From Alteromonas portus (GTDB lineage Bacteria > Pseudomonadota > Gammaproteobacteria > Enterobacterales > Alteromonadaceae): 64,000 nucleotides of DNA. Both the position numbers and the translations under genes were made by a program. The stretch covers positions 62,001 to 126,000 of the forward strand of contig NZ_SWCO01000001.1 in NCBI RefSeq assembly GCF_005117025.1, written 5' to 3'. Each line of letters begins with the position of its first letter. Position 1 is the first letter of the stretch. Below the pieces are notes generated by a model, which was given only the letters and a program-made list of their open reading frames with translations, searched no databases and was not told the DNA's origin. Positions 57,012 to 64,000 of the stretch are shown here, one piece after another.

Positions 57012-57887
57012 ATGCACACTAAACACCTAGAGTTAGAGCAGGTAGGTATCGACTTCCCAACACCGAAGGGGCCATTTACTGCGCTTCAAGATGTAAATCT
57101 TAAAATTAGCAAAGGTGAATTTGTTTCATTAATTGGCCACTCTGGTTGCGGAAAATCGACGGTACTAAATATTATCGCAGGTTTGCATCAGGCTACCTCT
57201 GGTGGCGTGATATTAGATGGCGCTGAAGTAAAGCAGCCTGGACCCGAGCGCGCCGTAGTATTTCAAAACCATTCGCTACTGCCTTGGCTTACGGTTTATA
57301 AAAATGTTGAACTGGCAGTTAAATCGACCATGCGGGGCAAGAGTAAAGGCGAGATGCGTGACTGGATCATGCATAACTTAGAGCTTGTACACATGACGCA
57401 CGCTCTTGACAAACTGCCTAGTGAAATTTCAGGTGGTATGAAGCAGCGAGTAGGCATTGCGCGTGCGCTGGCGATGGAGCCTAAAGTGTTATTGATGGAC
57501 GAACCGTTCGGCGCACTAGACGCGTTAACGCGCGCTCACCTTCAAGACTCGCTAATGGAAATTCATGCTGATTTAGGTAATACCGTCATCATGATAACGC
57601 ATGATGTGGATGAAGCAGTATTGCTATCTGACCGCATTGTTATGATGAACAATGGCCCTGCGGCCACTATTGGCGAAATCTTGGATATTGAATTACCTCG
57701 TCCACGAGACCGACTAGCGCTTGCAGACCATAAACAATACAACCACTACCGACATGAGGTACTGACCTTCTTATACGACAAGCAGAAGAAGGTTGAAACC
57801 GTTACTTCACGCGCTAGTAGCGCGTCATCAAAACCCAGCGGGGTGACATCTGAAAAAAAAGACGATAAAAAATCAGATGCTGCCTAG
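57012..57887 (+). CDS. nrtC: Nitrate ABC transporter ATPase (NrtC/NrtD type)
   Basis: 291 residues. Walker A is GHSGCGKST, signature SGGMKQRVGIARALAMEPK, Walker B LLMDEPFGALDA and H-loop MITHDVDEA. The C-terminal NrtA-like regulatory domain of cyanobacterial NrtC is absent, so in structure it is nearer NrtD; a Ser/Lys-rich tail closes it. GAGGAG precedes the ATG. It follows nrtB by 16 bases. Confidence 0.92.
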   Translation: MHTKHLELEQVGIDFPTPKGPFTALQDVNLKISKGEFVSLIGHSGCGKSTVLNIIAGLHQATSGGVILDGAEVKQPGPERAVVFQNHSLLPWLTVYKNVELAVKSTMRGKSKGEMRDWIMHNLELVHMTHALDKLPSEISGGMKQRVGIARALAMEPKVLLMDEPFGALDALTRAHLQDSLMEIHADLGNTVIMITHDVDEAVLLSDRIVMMNNGPAATIGEILDIELPRPRDRLALADHKQYNHYRHEVLTFLYDKQKKVETVTSRASSASSKPSGVTSEKKDDKKSDAA

Positions 57888-58016
57888 CATTATCGGCATC
57901 TGATAAGGGCGGTAGCTTCGCCGCCCACAACCTACGAATTTCACTTTTCAACCAGTGTTTTAAAGCTGGCTGGGTAAGTGTTGGCTAATAAAAATCAAAA
58001 CCGATAGGGAATACAC

Positions 58017-59237
58017 ATGAACACGTTACAAAAATTAAGCATGAATGTGCTAGCGGCATCTGTTATGACAGTATTAGGCGGCAGCGCGATGGCTGCCGAT
58101 ATTCACGCCGCCCTTAGTGATTCAAAAGCATGGGCAGACCTGAACTTGCGCTACGAGTCAGTTGATCAAGACAATGCATTAGAAGATGCTAGCGCTCTGA
58201 CTTTGCGCACGCGTTTAGGGTTTAGTTCGGGCAGCGTTAATGGTTTCTCGTTTACTGCTGAAGTCGAAGACAGCCGCATCGTAATGGGGCAGGACGAGTT
58301 TACTGTAGGGCCTACAGGCTTTAATGTAGGTGAATACTCGGTAATTGCCGACCCTGAAACAACGGAAGTTGACCAAGCTTTTATTCAATATAAAACGGAT
58401 AAGTTCACTGCCAAAGTAGGTCGCCAGGTGATTACGCTAGATGATCACAGATTTGTTGGCCACGTTGGCTGGAGACAAGACCGTCAGACCTTCGACGCCG
58501 TAAGTGCTAAATATGCGGCATCGGACAATCTAGAGCTTTTCTATAGCTATTTGTACAAGCGCAACCGTATCTTCGCAGAGGCCGCTGATCTTGATTCAAA
58601 AGACCACATCCTTCACGCAACCTATACATCTAAGATAGGTAAATTTGTGGCCTATGCTTATTTGTTAGAAGTTGATAACGATACTGACAACGCACTAGAT
58701 ACTTATGGTGTAAGCTACGATGGTAAAATGAAAGGCGATAGCGTTAGTTGGGCTTACGGTGGTGAATTTGCGACTCAATCGAGCGAAGCTGGTGCGGGTG
58801 AAACGGCCACCGATTTCGATGCGTCTTATCTTAATGCATATTTAGCTGCCACATTCTCTGGCGTAACGGCTAAAGTGGATTACGAAATCTTAGGCTCAGA
58901 CGATGGCATGTACGGATTTGCAACGCCCCTTGCTACCCTACACAAATTCAATGGATGGACCGATCAGTTTTTGGGTACGCCTGCCCAGGGTCTGAAAGAC
59001 CTTAAGTTTTCACTATCTGGAGGCTTAGCTGGAGGAAAATGGCTATTGGCTTACCATGACTTTTCTGCAGACGATAGCAGCAATGGTGTTGACGATTTAG
59101 GTAGCGAAATTAACGTTCAATATACTAAGAAATTCGCTGGAAAGTATAATTTTGGTATCAAGTACGGTACTTATGACGCGGGCGATATAAAAGTAGATGC
59201 TAACCGCTTTTGGATGTGGGTTGGTACCCGCTTTTAA
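58017..59237 (+). CDS. Outer membrane porin, probable nitrate-uptake porin
   Basis: 406 residues with a signal peptide (ending GGSAMAADIHAAL). The rest is beta-barrel (ADLNLRYESVDQDNALEDAS, AYAYLLEVDNDTDNALDTYG, HRFVGHVGWRQDRQTFDAVS) and ends in WMWVGTRF with the C-terminal Phe required for assembly. It resembles the alginate-export-type porins. It follows nrtC on the same strand, so an outer-membrane route for nitrate is the natural inference. Cotranscription is likely but a 130-base gap leaves room for another promoter. Confidence 0.82.
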   Translation: MNTLQKLSMNVLAASVMTVLGGSAMAADIHAALSDSKAWADLNLRYESVDQDNALEDASALTLRTRLGFSSGSVNGFSFTAEVEDSRIVMGQDEFTVGPTGFNVGEYSVIADPETTEVDQAFIQYKTDKFTAKVGRQVITLDDHRFVGHVGWRQDRQTFDAVSAKYAASDNLELFYSYLYKRNRIFAEAADLDSKDHILHATYTSKIGKFVAYAYLLEVDNDTDNALDTYGVSYDGKMKGDSVSWAYGGEFATQSSEAGAGETATDFDASYLNAYLAATFSGVTAKVDYEILGSDDGMYGFATPLATLHKFNGWTDQFLGTPAQGLKDLKFSLSGGLAGGKWLLAYHDFSADDSSNGVDDLGSEINVQYTKKFAGKYNFGIKYGTYDAGDIKVDANRFWMWVGTRF

Positions 59238-59307
59238 TCGCAGGGGGAATCTATTTTTAGATACCGCGTAGCGCAATAGCTACACCAAATTTAGGTTGGC
59301 TTAGTCG

Positions 59308-59898
59308 TTATTGACTTAGCCAACCTTTTTCAACGGCTATATCTAGCTGCTGCAATACGTAGTCCCACAGCGCTGGTGCGCAAGATTTTAAATGGGCATT
59401 ACGTTTTTCAATTTTCTCTCTTGCAATTGAATGGCGTTTCCAGCTTCCCCCATTGTCTTTCATGTTTTGGAAAACGGGTAGCACTCGGTCCATTGCTTTA
59501 GCAAATTCTGCATCTGCGGTTTCGGCTGCTTCAAACTCAAGCCATAACTCAAGCATTTCATTATCCAGTGGACTCGGTAACAACCCAAAAATGCGCTTGG
59601 CTGCAGCAAGCTCTTTCTCGGCTTGCGCGTCATGGTCACTTTGATCATTGAAAGCGAACATATCGCCAGCGTCAATTTCCACGATATCGTGAATAAGGAT
59701 CATGCGAATAACGCGGGTAATATCGATAGGTTTAGCCGCATATTCACTCAACATATTTGCCATTAATGCAACATGCCAGCTGTGCTCTGCGGAGTTTTCT
59801 TGTCGATAGTTATCACACGGGAGGGTGATCTGGCGCTTCACCGCTTTTAGCTGGTCAAGTTCACAGATGAATTCAGCAAAGTCGCTTACTGCATACAT
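59308..59898 (-). CDS. HD-domain phosphohydrolase (HDDC2/YfbR-like 5'-deoxynucleotidase)
   Basis: 196 residues from ATG 59898 (MYAVSDFAEFICELDQLKAV); the longer frame to 59940 runs into the terminator of dsbA. The metal ligands are readable: QENSAEHSWHVALMANML (His), MILIHDIVEIDAGDMF (HD), and a later Asp in AKAMDRVLPVFQNM. Family members dephosphorylate deoxynucleoside monophosphates. Substrate not proven. Confidence 0.85.
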   Translation of the reverse strand: MYAVSDFAEFICELDQLKAVKRQITLPCDNYRQENSAEHSWHVALMANMLSEYAAKPIDITRVIRMILIHDIVEIDAGDMFAFNDQSDHDAQAEKELAAAKRIFGLLPSPLDNEMLELWLEFEAAETADAEFAKAMDRVLPVFQNMKDNGGSWKRHSIAREKIEKRNAHLKSCAPALWDYVLQQLDIAVEKGWLSQ

Positions 59899-59917
59899 TC
59901 GGGGGCTCCTAGGCGTA

Positions 59918-59943
59918 AAAATGGGCGCCAAAGCGCCCATTTT
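59918..59943 (-). terminator. Intrinsic terminator of dsbA
   Basis: AAAATGGGCGC (59918-59928), loop of 4, GCGCCCATTTT (59933-59943); on the minus strand the stem is followed by TTTTTACG. It lies between dsbA and the HD gene on the same strand. Confidence 0.8.
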
Positions 59944-59976
59944 ATAATTAAAGATGTTATTGGTTGTTAAACCAAA

Positions 59977-60609
59977 TTACTTCTGCTCTGACAACCACAC
60001 AATCAGGTCAGCGATGTCATCGAACGACATATCAGCGGTGAATGTTGGCTGATATTTACCGTTGATAATGAAGCTTGGTACACCTGTTAGGTGCTCGCGG
60101 TATTCATCAATTTGCTGTTGGTTTTTGCGCACCATGCTGTTAACGCCAAAGCTTTTGGCCATTTTATCAAATTCTTCACCGTCTACGCCGTTTACCACGA
60201 AGATGTTGCGAAGGTCTTTTAAACCTGTGATAGATGCACGTTGTTTGTGAATATAGTTGAAAATAGCGCCGTTCATTGCATCTTCTTGCTTCATTGCGCG
60301 GGCAATTAGCATAGCTTTAGTCGCATCGTCTTGAACTTCCGGGCCAGTAAAGCGCATAAAGTTCACGTGAACTTTATTAAACTTAGTGCCGTCGCTTTTC
60401 TTTTCTTTAATTTGTGCAACGATCGGTTCGAACTGGAAGCAGTGAGGGCACCAAAATGAGAAGTACTCAGTAATAACGGGTTTATCTGTGGCTTCTTTAT
60501 CAAGCACTTTATAGTGCGTGCCTTCTTTCCATTTAGACGCTGGCTCTTGCGCGCAGGCTGCTAATGGCAAAAGCATTGCCATGACAAACATTACTGCAAA
60601 CTTTTTCAT
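59977..60609 (-). CDS. dsbA: Thiol:disulfide interchange protein DsbA, probably a lipoprotein
   Basis: 210 residues. Active site CPHC lies in YFSFWCPHCFQFEP (Cys54, Cys57), and the cis-Pro loop is HLTGVPSFIING. The N-terminus MKKFAVMFVMAMLLPLAACA contains a lipobox, LAAC, at residues 16-19, with Ala at +2, which points to lipidation and outer-membrane sorting. E. coli DsbA is soluble, whereas lipidated DsbA proteins are known in Neisseria. It oxidises cysteines of exported proteins. In E. coli it follows srkA directly; here btuB intervenes. Confidence 0.94.
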   Translation of the reverse strand: MKKFAVMFVMAMLLPLAACAQEPASKWKEGTHYKVLDKEATDKPVITEYFSFWCPHCFQFEPIVAQIKEKKSDGTKFNKVHVNFMRFTGPEVQDDATKAMLIARAMKQEDAMNGAIFNYIHKQRASITGLKDLRNIFVVNGVDGEEFDKMAKSFGVNSMVRKNQQQIDEYREHLTGVPSFIINGKYQPTFTADMSFDDIADLIVWLSEQK

Positions 60610-61073
60610 GGATTATGATCCTGTATTAAAAAACAATCTTTCGATGGTGAGATTATCACAGCCTTATTCGCTTAACTAGGACCTGTTTTACTTCAACGCC
60701 TTAGTACGCGATAAGCTCACTAAAAAACGGGATTCAACGACAAGGTTTATGCTTTATCGCGAAAAAATGCCGTTGTTTCATAAAAAGCGACAAATAGCTG
60801 GGTAACTCTGTGTTTTATGAGGTGAACGACTGATACAGGATAAATGCTCAACCATGAACAGAATATGAACCTTAAGAAGGGTGAATGTACATAAGAGCGT
60901 AGCAGGGGATAGATAAATGCTCTGGACCATACCAGAAATAATGTTGAAAAATACCGCTGTAGGAAAACTAGGTTCAAGAAAGCATAAGAGAAGGGTTACA
61001 AATCAGTGTAACCCTTCAATTTGTTGAATGTAGATCAACGTTTGTGTCGAGAGGTAGGTCTTACTTTGATTAG
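60610..61073. other. Intergenic region between btuB and dsbA
   Basis: 464 bases. It contains the btuB terminator at 60990-61017 and the dsbA promoter region. A 76-residue minus-strand frame (60747-60977) has no RBS or family resemblance and I treat it as non-coding. Confidence 0.5.
60990..61017 (-). terminator. Terminator of btuB
   Basis: GAAGGGTTAC (60990-60999), 8-base loop, GTAACCCTTC (61008-61017), perfect 10-bp stem. On the minus strand it is followed by TCTTATGCTTT, a weak T tail. Confidence 0.7.
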
Positions 61074-62996
61074 CTACATAGTGTAGTTAACTAAAAACAG
61101 TGCACGACGTTCCTGACCCGCATAGCCCACAATGTCTTCATAGTCGGTATCAAATGCATTATCTACTTTCAAAGAAACCTGCCACTGCGTGTCAATTTGG
61201 TAGCTCAGGTTCACAGTAGCAAGGGTATAAGCTGAAAGTGCCAACGTTTGTGATGGTTCAGGGTATGGTGGGAAGAAGGTGTCATAACGGCTTCCGGTAT
61301 AGGCTAGCTTAGTGTAGAAGCTAAACTTTTCCGTACCAAAGTTAGTGGTATAAGTAAGTGAACCTTGATGGCGAGCGCGACGTAACTCGGTACTTGTGAT
61401 CCCAGCGTCGGTTTGTTCAGCGTCTAAATAGCTATAGGCTGCGGTAATGTCACCATAGCCACTGTCCCAATTTAGCTCTACATCAACACCTTCTCGTGAA
61501 CTTTTCCCGTCGATATTATCAGAACTGAACGCACCCAAGTCAGATACAAATACAAAGCCGTTAATTTCGTCTTCAAGGTCAGTAGTGTAAGCGCTGATTT
61601 GACCAGACAGTGATGTCCAATTGGCTTTAACACCCACTTCCCACTCTTCACTGGTTTCAGGCTCTAAGTTGGGATTGCCTATAAAGCTTGCAGGAAAGTA
61701 GCCAAAGCGTTCGGTGAAGGTAGGTGTTTTAACGGCTTTACCATAGCTTGTGAAAACAGCGTAGTTCTCGTTAAGCTGCCATGTCAAACCGCCGCGAAAA
61801 CTTACGGCGTTATCAAATTCACTGTTGTTGTCGAATCGGGCGCTAAGTGACGCGGTTAACGATTCAGTTAACTCGCTATTTGCTTCTGCAAATACGCTGT
61901 AGGTGTTGTCATGCTGCTTCTGATTGGGGTCACCAAACACAATAGGACCGCGCTGGGTAAAAATACGCTGAAGATATTCAACACCACCCGCAAAATTCCA
62001 ATTGTCGACGGTATAAAATCCTGTCCAGTTTAACTCTATGCGCTCACCGGTAGTGCCGCCTGTGTCTGAACCTGACTCAGTGTTATCGTTTTCGTCTTTG
62101 CGATAGTGTGCGCTTAGCGCTGAGCGATAGTCTGTGTTTTCAGGGGCAAATTCCCACCTTAATTTCGCACTAACTTGTGTGCCATCTGTCACGTTATCTG
62201 AATCGGCGGGAAGGCCTGTTGTTACAAAGTCAGTGCCGTCGTAGTCGTTTTTGTACTGAACTGTGCGAAGGTTAGCTATTAACGTATGCTCAGAAGTAGC
62301 AGCATAATTAAGGTTAATGCCCGCGGTCATATTGTCATAGCCATCATCTTCATTACCCACACGAGATACGTTATCTCCGTCAGTGCGAATATAGCTAGCG
62401 TATGCAGAAACACCTACGTTATCGCTTTGCGAACGTGCGTTCATGCTACCTTGGAGTGTACCTTGTGTGCCAACTCCAGCAGAGAAGTCTACGTGTGATG
62501 AACTGTCGGCAAACTGGCCTGATTTTGTGGTGATGCTTAATACACCACCGATAGCGCCGCTGCCCCATCTTGCGCTTTGCGGCCCGCGAACAAGCTCAAT
62601 ACGCACCACGTTTGCGCTAGTGAGATGAGCAAGATCGACAAGGCTACCTTGGCCAATGTCATTAGCAATAACACCATCAATCAAAACAAGCAGATGGTTG
62701 GTTTCACCGCCGCGCACGCGTAGCTCTGTTAATCCGCCAGGGCTGCCTGACTGAGACAAGCTAACGCCGGGTAGGCCGCGAATGAGATCGGTAAGTTGAA
62801 GTGCACCCGAAGCTTTAATATCACTTTCAGTTAGTACCGATACTGAACCAGGAAGCTTGGTCAATGAAATAGGCAAACGCGTGCCTGTAACCGTTAAGGT
62901 TTCGATATCTTGATCTGAAGTTTGAGCAAAGGCTGGTGTGCTTAAGCACGAAATAACAGCAGCGCTAATGGCTGCTTTAGTAAAATGTGTACGCAT
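61074..62996 (-). CDS. btuB: TonB-dependent vitamin B12 receptor BtuB
   Basis: 640 residues from ATG 62996 (MRTHFTKAAISAAVISCLST, signal peptide); a GTG at 63026 is an alternative. The TonB box is IETLTVTGTR. The plug has VRGGETNHLLVLIDGV and VELVRGPQSARWGSGAIGGV read as VRIELVRGPQSARWG. The barrel ends in RRALFLVNYTM; the final residue is Met rather than Phe. The cobalamin riboswitch just upstream makes the substrate assignment strong. It imports cobalamins across the outer membrane. Confidence 0.94.
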   Translation of the reverse strand: MRTHFTKAAISAAVISCLSTPAFAQTSDQDIETLTVTGTRLPISLTKLPGSVSVLTESDIKASGALQLTDLIRGLPGVSLSQSGSPGGLTELRVRGGETNHLLVLIDGVIANDIGQGSLVDLAHLTSANVVRIELVRGPQSARWGSGAIGGVLSITTKSGQFADSSSHVDFSAGVGTQGTLQGSMNARSQSDNVGVSAYASYIRTDGDNVSRVGNEDDGYDNMTAGINLNYAATSEHTLIANLRTVQYKNDYDGTDFVTTGLPADSDNVTDGTQVSAKLRWEFAPENTDYRSALSAHYRKDENDNTESGSDTGGTTGERIELNWTGFYTVDNWNFAGGVEYLQRIFTQRGPIVFGDPNQKQHDNTYSVFAEANSELTESLTASLSARFDNNSEFDNAVSFRGGLTWQLNENYAVFTSYGKAVKTPTFTERFGYFPASFIGNPNLEPETSEEWEVGVKANWTSLSGQISAYTTDLEDEINGFVFVSDLGAFSSDNIDGKSSREGVDVELNWDSGYGDITAAYSYLDAEQTDAGITSTELRRARHQGSLTYTTNFGTEKFSFYTKLAYTGSRYDTFFPPYPEPSQTLALSAYTLATVNLSYQIDTQWQVSLKVDNAFDTDYEDIVGYAGQERRALFLVNYTM

Positions 62997-63099
62997 GGTT
63001 TTTATGTTGTCTTTGATGCGCTCCACCCGAGCACATGATTAGGGAAAGTGCACGTTCTTGCTTAATTATGGATGTGAGCAAGCAAACGACACCATGAAG

Positions 63100-63310
63100 T
63101 ACAGGCCGGTATCCGGGCTTACTCACCATCACTAGCAATATAATGGCTCTTTTGCCTTCCCATCTAATGGCGTTAAGTGCGCAATAGCGCGATAACGTAA
63201 AAGACAGTGGCGTATGAAAAGAAAACGACAGGGCGTTGAGTTCACCGTTGCGGGGGCAGCATCAGTTTTTCACTGATTTCCCGTTTAACTCTTGTCACTT
63301 AGGTTGTTTT
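63100..63310 (-). promoter_or_regulatory. Cobalamin riboswitch controlling btuB
   Basis: On the minus strand the conserved elements appear in order: TTAAACGGGAA near the 5' end, GCTGCCCCCGCAACGGTGAA (the B12 box, about 63242-63262), GGGAAGGC, GTGATGGTGAGTAAGCC and GGATACCGGCCTGT at the 3' end. All core parts of the AdoCbl class are present. B12 binding is expected to block expression of the receptor. The switch ends about 100 bases before the btuB start. Confidence 0.94.
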
Positions 63311-63466
63311 AAAGCGTGACAAAAGCACCTACACGCTAGCAAGTATATCTAAGTTAAAATGTGATAGCGAATACGGTTTCTTATACCTTACGCTTTTTCG
63401 TACCCGTATACGGTTATTGGGCAAGGGTCATTGAAAAAGCGTTTTTTCAGCAGTAAGGCTGCAGGC

Positions 63467-64000
63467 TCAGTAGCCCAATTTTAGCGGAGGCTCCTGTAGT
63501 GCGGATAGCTGCTCTTTCAAAGCAAGTATTTGGCCTTCCCAGTATTTATCTTCAGCAAACCAAGGAAATGCCCGAGGAAATGCTGGGTCTTCCCAACGTC
63601 GAGAAAGCCATGCCATATAATGCACCATTCGCATTGCACGAAGAGGTTCGATAAGGGGCAGTTGCGCCGAGTCAAACGAGTGAAATTCCTCGTAAGCTTC
63701 AACTAAGGTATCAAGCTGTAACAGCTGTTGCTGACGGTCGCCGCTTAACATCATCCATAAGTCTTGGATCGCAGGCCCCATGCGGCAATCATCTAAATCA
63801 ACGAAGGTTGGGCCATCGCGCCATAGTATATTACCTGGGTGGCAGTCGCCGTGAAGACGAATGCTTGATGTTGGCCTATAAGCCTTTTTAGTTGCCTCTA
63901 TCACGGGGTCGAGTATGGCGAAGAACGCCGTTTTTAGATGCTCAGGCAGCAGCGTACTTTGCAATAGAACCTGCTTGGGCTCATTCAGGTAGCTTTCAAT
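63467..64000 (-). CDS. srkA: Stress response kinase SrkA (YihE/RdoA), N-terminal part cut by the window edge
   Basis: The frame runs to the right edge without a start, so 177 C-terminal residues are visible. IRLHGDCHPGNILWRDG is the catalytic loop and FVDLDDCRMGPAIQDLWMML the metal-binding motif of APH-like kinases; EPLRAMRMVHYMAWLSRRWE and FPWFAEDKYWEGQI are typical of SrkA. SrkA is a Ser/Thr kinase that delays stress-induced death in E. coli, where it lies upstream of dsbA. Same strand order here, with btuB between. Confidence 0.92.
   Translation of the reverse strand: MESYLNEPKQVLLQSTLLPEHLKTAFFAILDPVIEATKKAYRPTSSIRLHGDCHPGNILWRDGPTFVDLDDCRMGPAIQDLWMMLSGDRQQQLLQLDTLVEAYEEFHSFDSAQLPLIEPLRAMRMVHYMAWLSRRWEDPAFPRAFPWFAEDKYWEGQILALKEQLSALQEPPLKLGY

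Noticed and set aside
60747-60977. A 76-residue minus-strand frame between btuB and dsbA
   Set aside because: No RBS, an aromatic- and Arg-rich composition unlike neighbouring proteins, and no match I recognise.

Overview
The window reads as a chromosomal segment of a marine gammaproteobacterium of the order Alteromonadales, most likely Alteromonas. I base this on family-level resemblance of the proteins and on gene order: the enterobacterial-type block tolC / nudF-yqiB-cpdA-yqiA-parE is intact, as is an efp/epmA/epmB group. I could run no database search. I see no rRNA, tRNA, insertion sequence, prophage or CRISPR array. Both edges cut genes: an HExxH periplasmic protein on the left and srkA on the right.

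Layout. 1-13.6 kb: a truncated HExxH protein, a double solute-binding-protein fusion, a PIN-PhoH ATPase, a transglutaminase-like protein, cysG, deaD, a PrsT-like TPR lipoprotein and a voltage-gated channel. 13.7-21.1 kb: a small ORF, tolC and, divergently, nudF-yqiB-cpdA-yqiA-parE, ending at a terminator shared with a convergent membrane protein gene. 21.3-27.1 kb: a HAD phosphatase, two unknown proteins, a YjfB-like protein, and epmB/efp/epmA. 27.2-35.7 kb: a zinc-type TonB receptor behind two Zur-like boxes, then housekeeping and repair genes (GGCT-like, GNAT, cyclophilin, rlmG, alkB-like, bolA, PAP2, nucleotidyltransferase). 36-36.8 kb: a membrane protein/XRE regulator pair with an operator-like region. 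36.8-59.2 kb: a nitrate-assimilation region. 59.3-64 kb: an HD phosphohydrolase, dsbA, btuB with a cobalamin riboswitch, and srkA.

The nitrate region is the core of the window. It contains a NIT-ANTAR antiterminator (NasR-like), a SulP transporter, nirB-nirD-nasA-cobA-trpD2 (reduction of nitrate to ammonium plus siroheme supply), and nrtA-nrtB-nrtC plus a porin (uptake). Both structural operons start with a leader that carries the same 13-nt block, predicted to fold as a hexaloop hairpin overlapping an intrinsic terminator. All three transcription units have sigma54-like -24/-12 elements and NtrC-like sites upstream. The inferred circuit is nitrogen limitation (NtrC/sigma54) multiplied by nitrate presence (NasR antitermination), applied in parallel to reduction and uptake. 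This is known for the single nas operon of Klebsiella; here it appears split over two operons.

Between the two nitrate operons lies an unusual signalling group: a periplasmic 5'-nucleotidase-like protein that has lost nearly all its metal ligands, coupled by 11-nt adjacency to a membrane diguanylate cyclase with a periplasmic domain, followed by a soluble PAS-PAS chemoreceptor. I regard the pseudo-nucleotidase/diguanylate cyclase pair as the best candidate for an undescribed system. Other points of interest are a BacNav-type channel whose filter resembles calcium-selective variants, a DsbA with a lipobox, the orphan double binding-protein fusion, and a terminator-like hairpin in the leader of the YjfB-like gene.
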